64,000 nucleotides of DNA from Massilia sp. 9I (GCF_902506415.1 NZ_LR733275.1:3687617-3751616); one strand, 5' to 3'; positions 1 through 8,314 are shown, numbered from the stretch's first letter. The notes: generated by a model from the letters alone, not told the origin. Translations and numbers: made by a program.

Positions 1-94
1 AAGCTGTAAGCTTTGCGTGCGCCATCGCCAGTGGGGCTGTCAGGGTAGCTGCGGCAAAGACGCATGCTGCTACGATTTTTTGAACTGTTTTCAT
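1..94 (-). CDS. copC: CopC-type periplasmic copper-binding protein (5' part only)
   Basis: Only the first 31 codons are in the window. They encode a typical signal peptide (MKTVQKIVAACVF... ending ALA/AMA) followed by HAKLTA. In CopC proteins the mature chain starts with a His that is a Cu(II) ligand, and 'AMA-HAKL' fits this exactly. It is the last visible gene of the leftward copper operon, 31 bp after the NTF2-like gene. Family assignment rests on the signal-peptide junction and the context; the rest of the protein lies to the left of the window. Confidence 0.7.
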   Translation of the reverse strand, partial: MKTVQKIVAACVFAAATLTAPLAMAHAKLTA

Positions 95-124
95 GTTTGA
101 CCTCTATGTCTATGTAGGTTTTGG

Positions 125-553
125 TTACTTAGCTTTACGGGAAGACCAGTGAACATGCGTTATGAGCCACTTGTCGCCCTGCTTTTCCAGTACGGCAGTC
201 TCTGTCCCAAACGAGTGGACGTTCGTTCCTTTGAACTTGCCCTTTGTCTCCGTCTCGCGTGTGACGATGGCGATATTCCCCTCAACTCGCTCGTTCTGGC
301 GAATGACTGTCTGGCTCGTCGCTTTAGCAAAGGCCATGTCACTTGGCAGATGGTGGCCAGCATATTCGTCGCGTGAACGCTCGACGTAACCGGATTCGAA
401 AATCTGGATAGTCGGGGAGAGGAAAGCAGTAGCCGCGTCGGCCTTCCCCGCTGACAGCGCGTTATGGAACGCAGAGACGGTTTCGAGTGGAGTCGCAGCG
501 AATGCCTGGAGGGACGTAGCAGAGAGCAAGAGGGCAAAAATTGTTTGGCGCAT
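125..553 (-). CDS. secreted NTF2-like (SnoaL/DUF4440 type) protein
   Basis: 142 aa with a clear signal peptide (about 20 residues, ending QAFA-A). The mature part has the SnoaL/DUF4440 pattern: helix starting TPLETVSAFHNAL, then alternating strands finishing with an ITHVHWS segment, the usual last strand of these cone-shaped domains. Such small periplasmic proteins are common passengers of copper-resistance operons, but no enzymatic role can be read from the sequence. It sits between the DUF305 gene and copC on the same strand, so it is probably co-transcribed with them. Confidence 0.75.
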   Translation of the reverse strand: MRQTIFALLLSATSLQAFAATPLETVSAFHNALSAGKADAATAFLSPTIQIFESGYVERSRDEYAGHHLPSDMAFAKATSQTVIRQNERVEGNIAIVTRETETKGKFKGTNVHSFGTETAVLEKQGDKWLITHVHWSSRKAK

Positions 554-644
554 AGATTTTTATATGTCTGTAATGGTTGGGATAGCCCGACAAGCCGATT
601 TTCGATTACTAGACTTGTCGTGCTCTTAACTACTCTCGAACTTC

Positions 645-1265
645 TTACTTCTTCGGCGCTGCCCAAGATTTTTTCATCTCGGCCATGTGCGCCACTTCCT
701 TCTTCTGCATTTCAACGAGCTTGTTCGCAAACTCCTTGACTTCGGCATGTTGAAGTTTTGGCGCTGCAGTTTGGGCCATCTTGATGGCGCCCTTGTGGTG
801 CTGGCTCATCATGTCCACGAACAGCCGGTCGAACTGTTCACCCTTGGCGGAAGTCAGCTTTTCGCTCGACATCCCTTTCATCGACTCCGGCATCCCTGCC
901 ATCTTCATGTTCATCGCCTCGGGCTTGCCGGCATACCACTGCTCTTTCCATCCCTTGAGCTGGGCAATCTCTTTTTCCTGCTCGGCCATCATCTTCTTGG
1001 CCATATCCTTGAGGTGTTGGCTATCTGAGCGACTCTCGACCAGGCTGGCCATATGCATTGCCATCTGATGGTGCATTGCCATCGTGTCCAAAAACTGCTG
1101 TTCGTAGGGCGCTTTTGCGGCGTTCGGTGAGCTCTTGTGCATCGAGTGCATATTCGCCATGTCGTGTCCGGCGCCGCCGTGCGAGCCACTTTGATGCTGT
1201 GGCATAGCACTTGCGGACATAGCAATGAACGCGAACGAAGCGACTGCAATTTTCGAGATTTTCAT
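645..1265 (-). CDS. DUF305 family secreted His/Met-rich protein
   Basis: 206 aa. The start at 1265 is chosen because AAGGAG lies 6 nt upstream; an upstream in-frame start would add 11 residues without a better site. A signal peptide (MKISKIAVASFAFIAMSASA) is followed by a His/Met/Gly-rich linker and two copies of the DUF305 motif, DTMAMHHQMAMHMA and DMMSQHHKGAIKMAQ. The domain is a ferritin-like four-helix bundle; family members often accompany copper oxidases, and the Met/His content suggests copper binding. It belongs to the copper operon, between the CusF-like and NTF2-like genes. Confidence 0.85.
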   Translation of the reverse strand: MKISKIAVASFAFIAMSASAMPQHQSGSHGGAGHDMANMHSMHKSSPNAAKAPYEQQFLDTMAMHHQMAMHMASLVESRSDSQHLKDMAKKMMAEQEKEIAQLKGWKEQWYAGKPEAMNMKMAGMPESMKGMSSEKLTSAKGEQFDRLFVDMMSQHHKGAIKMAQTAAPKLQHAEVKEFANKLVEMQKKEVAHMAEMKKSWAAPKK

Positions 1266-1357
1266 ATTTACTCCTTGGTTGGTTGCAAACATACTCATCC
1301 CCCTTACGGCCAGCGTCGGCGCTGAGTTAGGACGACGACGCCGTCTACTGCTCTGAC

Positions 1358-1708
1358 TTAGTTTTGAACTGCCAACTGCGTGACGACGTATCGTCCCTCA
1401 AGCTTTTCGGCGACAAACTTGATTTTGTCGCCTGCTTTGAGCGCATCGAGAGCTGAGACATCCTTCACACCAAACACCATCGTCATGCCTGGCATGCCCA
1501 GGTTTTCAAGCGGGCCATGTTTGATGGTGAGGCGACCGGTGTCTTTATCCACCTTCTTGACTTCGCCATCGGACATGGTCGTTTCTTGGCCAGCGACAGC
1601 AGTAGCTGCGTGATTTCCGTGGTCATGCGTTTGAGCCATGACGCTATTGAAGGCGGTCAGCGCGAACGTAGCTGCAGCGAAGTGGGTGACGATTTTTGCG
1701 ATTTTCAT
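1358..1708 (-). CDS. CusF-like periplasmic copper-binding protein
   Basis: 116 aa. The ATG at 1708 is preferred over an upstream TTG because GAAGAG sits about 7 nt in front of it. It has a signal peptide (to about residue 25), a short His-rich stretch (THDHGNHAA), then the CusF beta-barrel signature: GEVKKVDKDTGRLTIKHG, the strongly conserved LGMPGMTMVF segment that supplies Met ligands, and DKIKFVAEK. CusF proteins deliver periplasmic Cu(I)/Ag(I) to RND efflux pumps. No CusA/CusB genes are visible here, so its partner is either off-window or the oxidase and TolC-like protein of this operon. Confidence 0.88.
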   Translation of the reverse strand: MKIAKIVTHFAAATFALTAFNSVMAQTHDHGNHAATAVAGQETTMSDGEVKKVDKDTGRLTIKHGPLENLGMPGMTMVFGVKDVSALDALKAGDKIKFVAEKLEGRYVVTQLAVQN

Positions 1709-1802
1709 TGGTATCTCTTCTTTCAATTTAGTTAGCGGACGTTTGCTGACCGCCAGTTACGACTTCCGATTCGGTTAACTTACTCAGCAATCCTATTGCC
1801 GG

Positions 1803-3194
1803 TCAGTGCCCGGAGTGGCCCGACGGTTTGCGGACGTTAAACTCTACGTTCTGCGCCGGCTTCGGCGCAGGCATGGACTGCCCGCCGGCGGACGTACTCC
1901 TAACCGCTTCAGGCGGGGCGCCATTCCATTCATAGGCTAGGGTTCCGGCTGGGTGCTTGTACCACCCCGGGTCGCTGTAATCTCCTCGCTTTTGGTCTTT
2001 ACGAACCTTCATCACGGTAAACATGCCGCCCATTTCGACGCCGCCGAAGGGGCCTTGGCCACCCATCATCGGAAGAGTGTTTTCCGGCAGTGGCATCTCC
2101 ATTTCGCCCATAGACCCGCCCGTAGAGCCCATTGCCATGTAGTCCGGAATGATTGAACTAATCTTCTTCGCAGCGTCGCGCTGGGAGACGCCAATCATGG
2201 TTGGGATGTCGTGGCCCATGGCGTTCATGGTGTGATGAGACTTATGGCAGTGGAATGCCCAGTCACCAGGGTTATTCGCGACAAACTCGATGGCACGCAT
2301 CTGGCCCACGCCAACGTCAACGGTCACTTCTGGCCAACGCGACTCCGGCCGGGTCCAACCACCGTCCGTGCCGGTCACTTCGAATTCGTGCCCGTGCAGG
2401 TGAATCGGGTGATTGGTCATCGTCAGGTTGCCGAAGCGAATACGCACACGCTCACCCTGGCGCGCGACCATCGTGTCGATACCTGGGAAGACGCGACTGT
2501 TGAACGTGAACAAATTAAAGTCCAGCATTGTCGAGGTCTTCGGGACGAAGCTTCCTGGCTCAATGTCGTAGCTACCAAGCAGGAATACGTAATCGCGGTC
2601 GACTTTCATGAAGTTGGGATTCTTCGGGTGGGTCACCCAAAAGCCCATCATCCCCATGGCCATCTGCACCATTTCGTCGGCATGCGGGTGGTACATGAAC
2701 GTGCCGGGCCGCTTAGCCTCAAACTCGTACACCATCGTCTTGCCGGGCTGGATGCCTTTTTGCGTCAAACCGGTAACACCATCCATACCATTTGGCAGTG
2801 GTTGACCATGCCAGTGGATGCTGGTGTGCTCCGGCAGGCGGTTGGTCACAAAAATACGAACACGGTCACCTTCTACCACTTCGATGGTCGGCCCTGGTGA
2901 GGCGCCGTTATACCCCCAAAGGTTTGCTTTCATGCCAGGCGCAAACTCACGAACAACCGGCTCAGCAACCAGATGGAACTCCTTGACACCGTTGTTCATG
3001 CGCCATGGGAGCGACCACCCGTTGAGCGTCACAACCGGATTGTAAGGACGGCCATTCGGTGGCGGTGGTGGAACCTGCGTCGCTGCGCTCTGCATGATTA
3101 CTGCTTCCGGGAGGGATGCTGCGCCGACTCGACTGACCACCCCGGCCCCAACCAGTGCCGCCGCACCGGTAAACAAATCTCTACGTGAAACCAT
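1803..3194 (-). CDS. multicopper oxidase (CopA-like, Tat-exported)
   Basis: 463 aa cupredoxin protein. The N-terminus has a twin-arginine motif (SRRDLF) and a hydrophobic stretch, so it is exported folded via Tat. Four copper-binding motifs are present in order: IHWHG, YHPHAD, HPIHLHGHEF and FHCHKSHH. A Met-rich loop near the C-terminus (MGSTGGSMGEMEMPLP) is typical of oxidases that handle Cu(I). Expected role: periplasmic oxidation of Cu(I) to the less toxic Cu(II). It lies 13 bp downstream of the TolC-like gene and is followed by the CusF-like gene. It is shorter than classical PcoA/CopA (about 600 aa). Confidence 0.9.
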   Translation of the reverse strand: MVSRRDLFTGAAALVGAGVVSRVGAASLPEAVIMQSAATQVPPPPPNGRPYNPVVTLNGWSLPWRMNNGVKEFHLVAEPVVREFAPGMKANLWGYNGASPGPTIEVVEGDRVRIFVTNRLPEHTSIHWHGQPLPNGMDGVTGLTQKGIQPGKTMVYEFEAKRPGTFMYHPHADEMVQMAMGMMGFWVTHPKNPNFMKVDRDYVFLLGSYDIEPGSFVPKTSTMLDFNLFTFNSRVFPGIDTMVARQGERVRIRFGNLTMTNHPIHLHGHEFEVTGTDGGWTRPESRWPEVTVDVGVGQMRAIEFVANNPGDWAFHCHKSHHTMNAMGHDIPTMIGVSQRDAAKKISSIIPDYMAMGSTGGSMGEMEMPLPENTLPMMGGQGPFGGVEMGGMFTVMKVRKDQKRGDYSDPGWYKHPAGTLAYEWNGAPPEAVRSTSAGGQSMPAPKPAQNVEFNVRKPSGHSGH

Positions 3195-3207
3195 CTCAAC
3201 TCTCCAA

Positions 3208-4626
3208 TTAATGTTCAGCCGCTAGCGCGGAGCTCGACGCTGTAACGGTTGGCCGCGAAACGGCCCCGCCGCTGCCATTTATGGCGGCCTGCAGCTCCGT
3301 CTCTGCAATCCAGAAATCTCGTTGCGCTTCAATGGCGCCGTTGACGCTCGTGATTTGGTCGCGCGAGTCAGCCAGCAACTCGAAAACGCTGGCGAGCATC
3401 CCGTTGTAGCGAAGGAGGACCTCTTCCGAAATCTGCTTCCTTAACGGGACTACCTCATCGCGATAGTGTTTGGCGACGTCATAGGTCGTGCGGTATGCCG
3501 AGTACGCTTCGCGCACTTCCGAGCGCGCGCGAACAGCAGCGTCGGCGGTACGATTGACAGAGAGCATGTACGTTGCCTTCGCACGAGCACGTCGAGACCC
3601 GCCCCAGTCAAAGATAGGTAACTCGAGCGATATTTCGTAGCCGTTCTCCCGAGGCGCCCCGGTAATGCTCTTGTTGGCGTATCCAGCGTCCAGGACATTG
3701 ATAAAGCCTGTAGCGTTTGTCAGACCCAGCGACCGAGCGGTAGCGTCAACGTCCCGCTTGGCAATCTGGATGTCGAGTCTCTGCTCCATTGCAAGAGCCT
3801 CGAGCGCTCCCGGTTCATTTGGCTTTTGTGGGAGGTCTGGAAGACGGTCGGGAATCTTAAAGTTGACGTTTGAACCCCAGAGGCCTAATAACCTGACAAG
3901 TTGCTCACGTGTTGCCGTAGAAGCGTGGCGGGCGCGGGCATACTGCGTCGTTGCCTCCGCATAGAAAGCCTGCTCACGTGCCCTGTCCAGTTTGCTCCAG
4001 TTGCCAACCTTGGCTTGCTCCTGCGCGAGCTGGGCTCCAGCCTCGGCTGAAGTCACTACTTGGCTCATAAATTTCTCTGTCTGAGCAGCTGCCACGGCGC
4101 TGAAGTACGCACGACGGGTTTCGCTAGCCAAGCGCACTGCTTCTGACGCAGCGGTCAGCTTGGCTTGTTCAAACCGGCCACGTTCAATATTGCTTCGCAG
4201 TGGAATAGTCACCAGACCAATCAGGTCAAACATCACGCTACGTTCAATTTCAACCTCGTCGCCGCCACGCATCCGGCTAAACGAAAAGCCCGGGTTACGC
4301 ATACGGCCGGCCTGGACAAAGTCGGCTTCGGATACACCGAGCTCAGCGAGCGAAGCTTGAAGGCCGCGGTTGTTGAGCAATGCAATCTGCACCGCAGAGT
4401 CAGGCGTCAAAGGCGCTGCCAGGAGCTTGGAGACTTGGGCAGAGCTAGCCTGCGCGTCGCTGTCGGTTCTTTCGCCGGCCACTCCAAAGCCGATACGGGG
4501 CTGCGTCAACTTCGAGACGTCGCTCGCCCCGCCGTCATTGGACAACGTCGAACATCCGGCTAAAACCGATACGGCCAGCAAGAGAGTGGAAGTCTTGAGT
4601 AATGGTGTGAAAACGATAGGCGTCAT
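3208..4626 (-). CDS. TolC/CusC-type outer-membrane lipoprotein
   Basis: 472 aa. A lipobox (VLAGC, Cys about residue 25) makes it a lipid-anchored outer-membrane factor as in CusC/CzcC. The rest is the usual duplicated helical-barrel architecture, with AVQIALLNNRGLQASLAELGVSEAD-type first repeat helices and long coiled-coil segments rich in Ala, Gln and Arg. It starts by a 4-nt overlap with the stop of the HxGH-repeat gene (ATGA), so the two are translationally coupled. In these loci the protein is the exit duct for copper, but no RND pump or membrane-fusion gene is next to it. Confidence 0.88.
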   Translation of the reverse strand: MTPIVFTPLLKTSTLLLAVSVLAGCSTLSNDGGASDVSKLTQPRIGFGVAGERTDSDAQASSAQVSKLLAAPLTPDSAVQIALLNNRGLQASLAELGVSEADFVQAGRMRNPGFSFSRMRGGDEVEIERSVMFDLIGLVTIPLRSNIERGRFEQAKLTAASEAVRLASETRRAYFSAVAAAQTEKFMSQVVTSAEAGAQLAQEQAKVGNWSKLDRAREQAFYAEATTQYARARHASTATREQLVRLLGLWGSNVNFKIPDRLPDLPQKPNEPGALEALAMEQRLDIQIAKRDVDATARSLGLTNATGFINVLDAGYANKSITGAPRENGYEISLELPIFDWGGSRRARAKATYMLSVNRTADAAVRARSEVREAYSAYRTTYDVAKHYRDEVVPLRKQISEEVLLRYNGMLASVFELLADSRDQITSVNGAIEAQRDFWIAETELQAAINGSGGAVSRPTVTASSSALAAEH

Positions 4627-5315
4627 TTCTTCGTCTCTTTTCCTTGTTGCTGATGCTGTTCATGCGACGCTTCATTCGCCGCACCCTTTGCAGGGGCTGG
4701 GCGAGTAGCATTGGCCGGCATTTTTTCCTGGCCCATCTGGTGTCCTGCATGAGGGTCGGGCTTTGGCACCGGCGCCATCCGGTGCCCGGCGTGTGGGTCA
4801 GGCTTAGTCATTGGTGCCGTCTGGTGCCCTGCGTGGGGGTCGTGCTTTACCACCGGTGCCATTTGATGGCCTGTATGCGCTGCCGGCGAACGTTGGCCAG
4901 TCGGGGCCGCTGGAGCGATAGCTTGAGCTGGCATCTGATGACCCGCATGGGGGGGCTGGCCAGTCGGTTCGGATGGTGTTCCGTGGCCGGCATGGGCGCC
5001 CGAAGTCGCGCCTTGAGTCAGCATCGTGTGGCCACTGTGGCTCCCTGCACCCTGCGCTGCTGGCGCGTGGTCCGCGTGAGCGCCACCGTGCATACCCTCA
5101 CTCGCGACGGTAGCGTTTGCCTCTTTCCAAACTTTGTCAGGCGAGACGTTATCCGTAGCAACCGGTATGTAAGTAGAGAAAGCGGACGTGTACGTCGTTT
5201 GTGAAACCTGCGCAGCCGGGTCGGCCGCTTTGAGTGAAGCTGGTGGCTCGCCGGCGATGGCCGCGAACGAAGTTACGGCTACCGCACTGGCGGCAACAAA
5301 ACATTTGGAGAACAT
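4623..5315 (-). CDS. secreted HxGH-repeat protein, probable copper sink
   Basis: 230 aa with signal peptide MFSKCFVAASAVAV...IAG. Residues ~40-70 form a short conserved-looking segment (TYTSAFSTYIP...VWKEAN) of the kind seen in small proteins encoded beside TolC genes of copper loci. The remainder is low-complexity: seven HxGH units (HSGH, HAGH, HTGH), several within a repeating block MAPVxKxDPHAGHQ, plus HGGAHADH. The tail is Lys/Glu/Gln-rich. His pairs and Met next to each unit suggest Cu(I)/Cu(II) binding. It overlaps the TolC-like gene by 4 nt. No enzymatic domain is visible. Confidence 0.75.
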   Translation of the reverse strand: MFSKCFVAASAVAVTSFAAIAGEPPASLKAADPAAQVSQTTYTSAFSTYIPVATDNVSPDKVWKEANATVASEGMHGGAHADHAPAAQGAGSHSGHTMLTQGATSGAHAGHGTPSEPTGQPPHAGHQMPAQAIAPAAPTGQRSPAAHTGHQMAPVVKHDPHAGHQTAPMTKPDPHAGHRMAPVPKPDPHAGHQMGQEKMPANATRPAPAKGAANEASHEQHQQQGKETKK

Positions 5316-5412
5316 AGTCGTCCCATAATCGAAAGTAGACGCGCAGCAGTAATGCGCGACAAAAGCACAACGGAATACGAGCGAGTACGCGCGTCGTTGC
5401 TACCAAAAACGA

Positions 5413-5850
5413 TTAAGCGGCGAGATGCCGAGGGGGACGTTCGAGACTGTCGGGAATGAAACCGGCCACGAGAGTAGAGCCAAAGGTCACATAAACCTCA
5501 GCGCTATTGAAGGAAGGCTTAAAGGCCAACAATTGCGGTGGTGCAACAGCACAAACAAAGCACGCAGCACAAGCGCTGCATGACCCGTGATTGGGTGGTT
5601 CGGAAGTGTCGTTACTTTGGTCGGCTGAGGAGACCATCTCTGGGCACTCTTCCTCATTACCGGACTGCTGGGCCATCACGGCATCATGTGAACTTGCCGA
5701 AGCTTCGCCGTGGTCCATTGACGCCACTGCAACCATGGTCATACCCTGATGACCAGAATTGCACGTGCGCAGTACGTTTGCCGCGAATGCCTGAAAGGGC
5801 ATCACGGCAATCAGCAGCCATAGCAAGTAGGTTTTCAGGGTTCGATTCAT
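5413..5850 (-). CDS. small secreted Cys/His-rich protein, first gene of the copper operon
   Basis: 145 aa from the ATG at 5850 (an upstream extension of 27 residues would run through the promoter described below, so it is rejected). Signal peptide MNRTLKTYLLWLLIAVMPFQAFA; then Met/His-containing segments, an acidic middle and a Cys cluster CSACAACFVC. The C-terminal GFIPDSLERPPR resembles the tail of DUF2946-like proteins common in copper loci. A role in periplasmic metal binding is inferred from composition and from being first behind the CueR-type promoter. Confidence 0.65.
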   Translation of the reverse strand: MNRTLKTYLLWLLIAVMPFQAFAANVLRTCNSGHQGMTMVAVASMDHGEASASSHDAVMAQQSGNEEECPEMVSSADQSNDTSEPPNHGSCSACAACFVCAVAPPQLLAFKPSFNSAEVYVTFGSTLVAGFIPDSLERPPRHLAA

Positions 5851-5900
5851 TGGCTGAGAGTGTAGCACGGTCGTTTGTATCGTCAAGGCGACCCAAACGA

Positions 5901-5931
5901 ACGATACAGCTTCCAACAGTGGGAAGGTCAA
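5901..5931 (-). promoter_or_regulatory. MerR/CueR-type copper promoter and operator
   Basis: On the minus strand, -35 TTGACC (5931-5926) and -10 TATCGT (5906-5901) are separated by 19 bp, the elongated spacing that MerR-family activators need. The spacer region contains ACCTTCCCACTGTTGGAAGCT (21 bp, 5928-5908), a dyad almost identical in layout to the known E. coli copA/CueR box. It points at the copper operon, 51 bp before its first start codon. No cueR gene is visible in the window, so the regulator must act in trans. Confidence 0.85.
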
Positions 5932-5959
5932 GCGAAATCGCGAACTAGACCGGAGTTGC

Positions 5960-5986
5960 CATTATTGCAAACAGAAAGCAATAATG
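5960..5986. promoter_or_regulatory. 9-bp inverted repeat between divergent genes
   Basis: CATTATTGC (5960-5968) and GCAATAATG (5978-5986) are perfect inverted copies with a 9-nt spacer, lying between the copper promoter and the rightward Cys-repeat gene. It could be an operator for the rightward gene; there is no T-run to make it a terminator. Confidence 0.4.
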
Positions 5987-6047
5987 CTGAGCAATAGAAT
6001 CCTGCGCCTTCGCATTTATTTACAACATTCCAGCATCATCCAAACTA

Positions 6048-7090
6048 ATGAACCTCATCCGCCTCGTGCTTTCACTGCTGCTTCTCGTGTCAGCACACGC
6101 ACGCGCGCAGGATGCGAAACTCAGCCAGAACTACCGCTTGCGTGAAGCTGGCTACTCAAGTTGTGACATCTCCCTCCTAGACGCGCGACAGCTCGAACTA
6201 GTGCGCCGGGCTGCCCTGGCACGAAATTTCCGGTATTGCGACAGAGGGTACGCTCGCTGTGACATGACGATGCTGACAGAACATCAGCGAGCTCAAGTTG
6301 ATGCATCGGCCCAGGCAAAGAAGTTCCGCTACTGCGATAGCGGTTACAGCAGCTGCAACCAATCCCTCCTAACGCGTTCACAGCAAGCCCAAGTCAGCGA
6401 GTCGCAACTGCAACTGAAAGCGCAACTTCCGCAACTGCGATAGTGGCTACTCTGCCTGTGACTCAACATTGCTGACTGAACAGCAGCGTGACCAAGTCAC
6501 GGTCTCGACCTTGAACCGAAATTTCAGGAGCTGCAATAGTGGTTATTCTGGTTGCGATGTATCGCTCATGACAGCGGAGCAGCGCAGGCAAGCGGAGGCG
6601 TCTCGACTTAACCCGCAACTTCCGAAAATGTAATAGTGGATACTCTTCGTGCGATACTCATCTGCTTACCGACACCCAGCGCACTGCCATTGAAGAATCT
6701 GCAGTTCGACGGAATGCGTACAACTGTCAAAAGGGATTCAGCACCTGTATTAATACCGTCCGCCCCTCCGAGGCGCTATCTTCGGCGCTTGGACAGCGAG
6801 GGAATGCAGGGTATGCCCACGCTACTAGCGCCTACGGCACTAATGTCCAGCGGTCGTCGTATGAGAGGGCTGAAAGCTCAACCGCCAGGCTCGAGGCACC
6901 AACTTCTGCTTCTATCTCAAGCATCTCTCGACGACCGGCACTGCTGGCCCCGAGCGGCCCTTCTTGCGCTGAGAATGGCTCTTGCGCCGGGGACATTAGC
7001 GCGACAACCTTGAGACCCAAGACGACGCACGTCAGCGGTTACACGAGACGTGATGGCACGTACGTTCCCAGGCACTACCGCAGCAAGTAA
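6048..7090 (+). pseudogene. secreted Cys-repeat protein gene with two +1 frameshifts
   Basis: The reading frame opens with a signal peptide (MNLIRLVLSLLLLVSAHARA) and then tandem modules of about 37 residues with pattern (R/K)(N/K)FRxCxSGYxxCDxxLLTxxQRxxV. The frame ends at 6443, but the repeat continues in the next frame from 6421 (RNFRNCDSGYSACD) to 6640, and in the third frame from 6614 (RNFRKCNSGYSSCD) to the stop at 7090. The last part is Ser/Ala-rich and ends HVSGYTRRDGTYVPRHYRSK, a C-terminal motif seen in many secreted bacterial proteins. Each break equals one extra base (a G near 6420, a C near 6612-6614). Function unknown; either decayed or affected by sequencing indels. Confidence 0.75.
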
Positions 7091-7419
7091 GCCATCATTT
7101 CTTAGAACGCGAAACCAAAGCTCGGATTCCCGAATCGACTGCATTAGGTAGCTTCGTTCCTTCTGGAAGTCAACTGTGGGCCGTGCAGTGGAAGTCTAAC
7201 AACCGCTCGTATAACTCGAAAATGCAAAGGCGCCAAGTGCAAGCGGCTTTGCCTTGACCTCGGTAAAAAGCAGGTGGTACGGTGAAGAGGCGTCTCATTT
7301 CCGGTTGCCTTCCGCTTACTCGACATGTCACACAAGGTCATCGGGAGTCGTTCGCCAGTCATTGAATCGCGCCGTAATTGCTCACGCCGAGCCCTACCAT
7401 CCTACGAAAGAGAGTCGAT
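7091..7419. other. 329-bp stretch without a recognisable gene
   Basis: No convincing coding frame, RNA gene or strong hairpin was seen here. Short open frames on both strands lack ribosome-binding sites and known motifs. Confidence 0.5.
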
Positions 7420-7806
7420 GTGCGAACTTCCCAAGCTGCAGGCCGAGAGCTACATCCGGATTTCCCTAATGAGCCAATTGTTGGCGCAATAAGCGGCGCG
7501 CAGCACAAAGTATTGCTGCACCGCGGCGACAATGGAACGTATCAAATTCCTCGACGGTCACATGAAGAAATCATGCGCCGTTTTGAAGCGGCGGACGACC
7601 TCGTCAGTCAGTTGGTCACGTATTTCAAGCGTAAAAAAGCAGAGTTTCCAGAATGGACTGATGAGAAAAATTTAGAGCGGATTCGTCTGGCGGTGATTCG
7701 GAAAGTTCAGCAGGGGGAGTGGCCCTATACGCAAAGCGAACAGAAGTGGATTTTGGACCGCCTCCGCGAGCGAAGCTTGGAACTAGATTATGGACAAACA
7801 AAGTAG
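7420..7806 (+). CDS. conserved-looking hypothetical protein with GAQxK motif
   Basis: 128 aa from GTG at 7420 (purine-rich GAAAGAGAG just upstream; a TTG at 7378 is an alternative). Near residue 20-30 is ISGAQHKVLLHR, then a basic helical part (DLVSQLVTYFKRKKAEFPEWT, LERIRLAVIRKVQQGEW, EQKWILDRLRERS). I recall similar small proteins of unknown function in Burkholderiales with a GAQxK segment followed by 'EWT..LERI...W..S..EQ.WI'. The GAQxK string is reminiscent of HipA N-termini, but the kinase domain is absent. No function is assigned. Confidence 0.5.
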   Translation: MRTSQAAGRELHPDFPNEPIVGAISGAQHKVLLHRGDNGTYQIPRRSHEEIMRRFEAADDLVSQLVTYFKRKKAEFPEWTDEKNLERIRLAVIRKVQQGEWPYTQSEQKWILDRLRERSLELDYGQTK

Positions 7807-7994
7807 TTCCTGAACGCCCCGTCGTCAGAGCAAGGTCGTGGAGACGCATAAGGTGTCATAGATAAGTTACCACTCCGGGAAAAGGGTGGAAAACTGTCCT
7901 ACTAGGACACTTTTGTCCGGCGTCCCGGCTGAGCACGTTTCGCCACCGAAGCGTAACATCGACAACAACAAATGGGCACGCAGCGGGCTCGTAC

Positions 7995-8258
7995 TCACCA
8001 TTCCGGCTCATTCTGCAACTCGCCGTTGTCTCGCTCCGCGAGGTGGAGTTCCAGTCCAACAGCCGCGGACCACATAAGAAGCTGTCTGAAGCTAATGTCG
8101 TCTGGGTTCTTCTCCAGATACGAGATGCGGTTCTGACTTAGGCATACACGGTGACCTACCTGTGCTTGAGTAAGTTTGCATTGCTTGCGTGCCGCCACAA
8201 GCAACTGACCGAGTTGAGCTGCGGTTACAAGCCTAAAGGAGGAGGGGAGCAGTGGCAT
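7995..8258 (-). CDS. HipB-like XRE-family repressor, orphan
   Basis: 87 aa. A helix-turn-helix of the Cro/C1 type fills the middle: LGQLLVAARKQCKLTQAQVGHRV, then SQNRISYLEKNPDDISFRQLLMW, and a HipB-like tail GLELHLAERD. HipB is the antitoxin/autorepressor of HipA kinases. No hipA follows: downstream there are only 188 bp before the next gene. The start at 8258 lies directly below a palindromic operator that overlaps its own promoter, consistent with autoregulation. It may be the remnant of a toxin-antitoxin pair or a free-standing regulator. Confidence 0.75.
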   Translation of the reverse strand: MPLLPSSFRLVTAAQLGQLLVAARKQCKLTQAQVGHRVCLSQNRISYLEKNPDDISFRQLLMWSAAVGLELHLAERDNGELQNEPEW

Positions 8259-8261
8259 AAA

Positions 8262-8314
8262 AATATCCGTATATCAGCTATTCTCAGATTAGCCGATATA
8301 CGGATATTATGCAA
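8262..8314 (-). promoter_or_regulatory. operator palindrome overlapping the hipB-like promoter
   Basis: Left arm AATATCCGTATATCAGCTA (8262-8280) and right arm TAGCCGATATACGGATATT (8290-8308) match at 18 of 19 positions with a 9-bp spacer. On the minus strand a -35 TTGCAT (8314-8309) and -10 TAATCT (8291-8286) are 17 bp apart, so the right arm fills the promoter spacer. Both arms contain TATCC/GGATA half-sites as in known HipB operators. Confidence 0.8.

Noticed and set aside
6405-6430. Programmed +1 frameshift as explanation of the Cys-repeat gene
   Set aside because: No known slippery site or stimulatory structure was seen; insertion or sequencing error explains it more simply. Kept only as a testable option in the findings.
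7378-7806. HipA kinase assignment for the GAQxK protein
   Set aside because: The protein is only 128 aa and lacks HipA kinase motifs; the GAQxK string alone is not enough.
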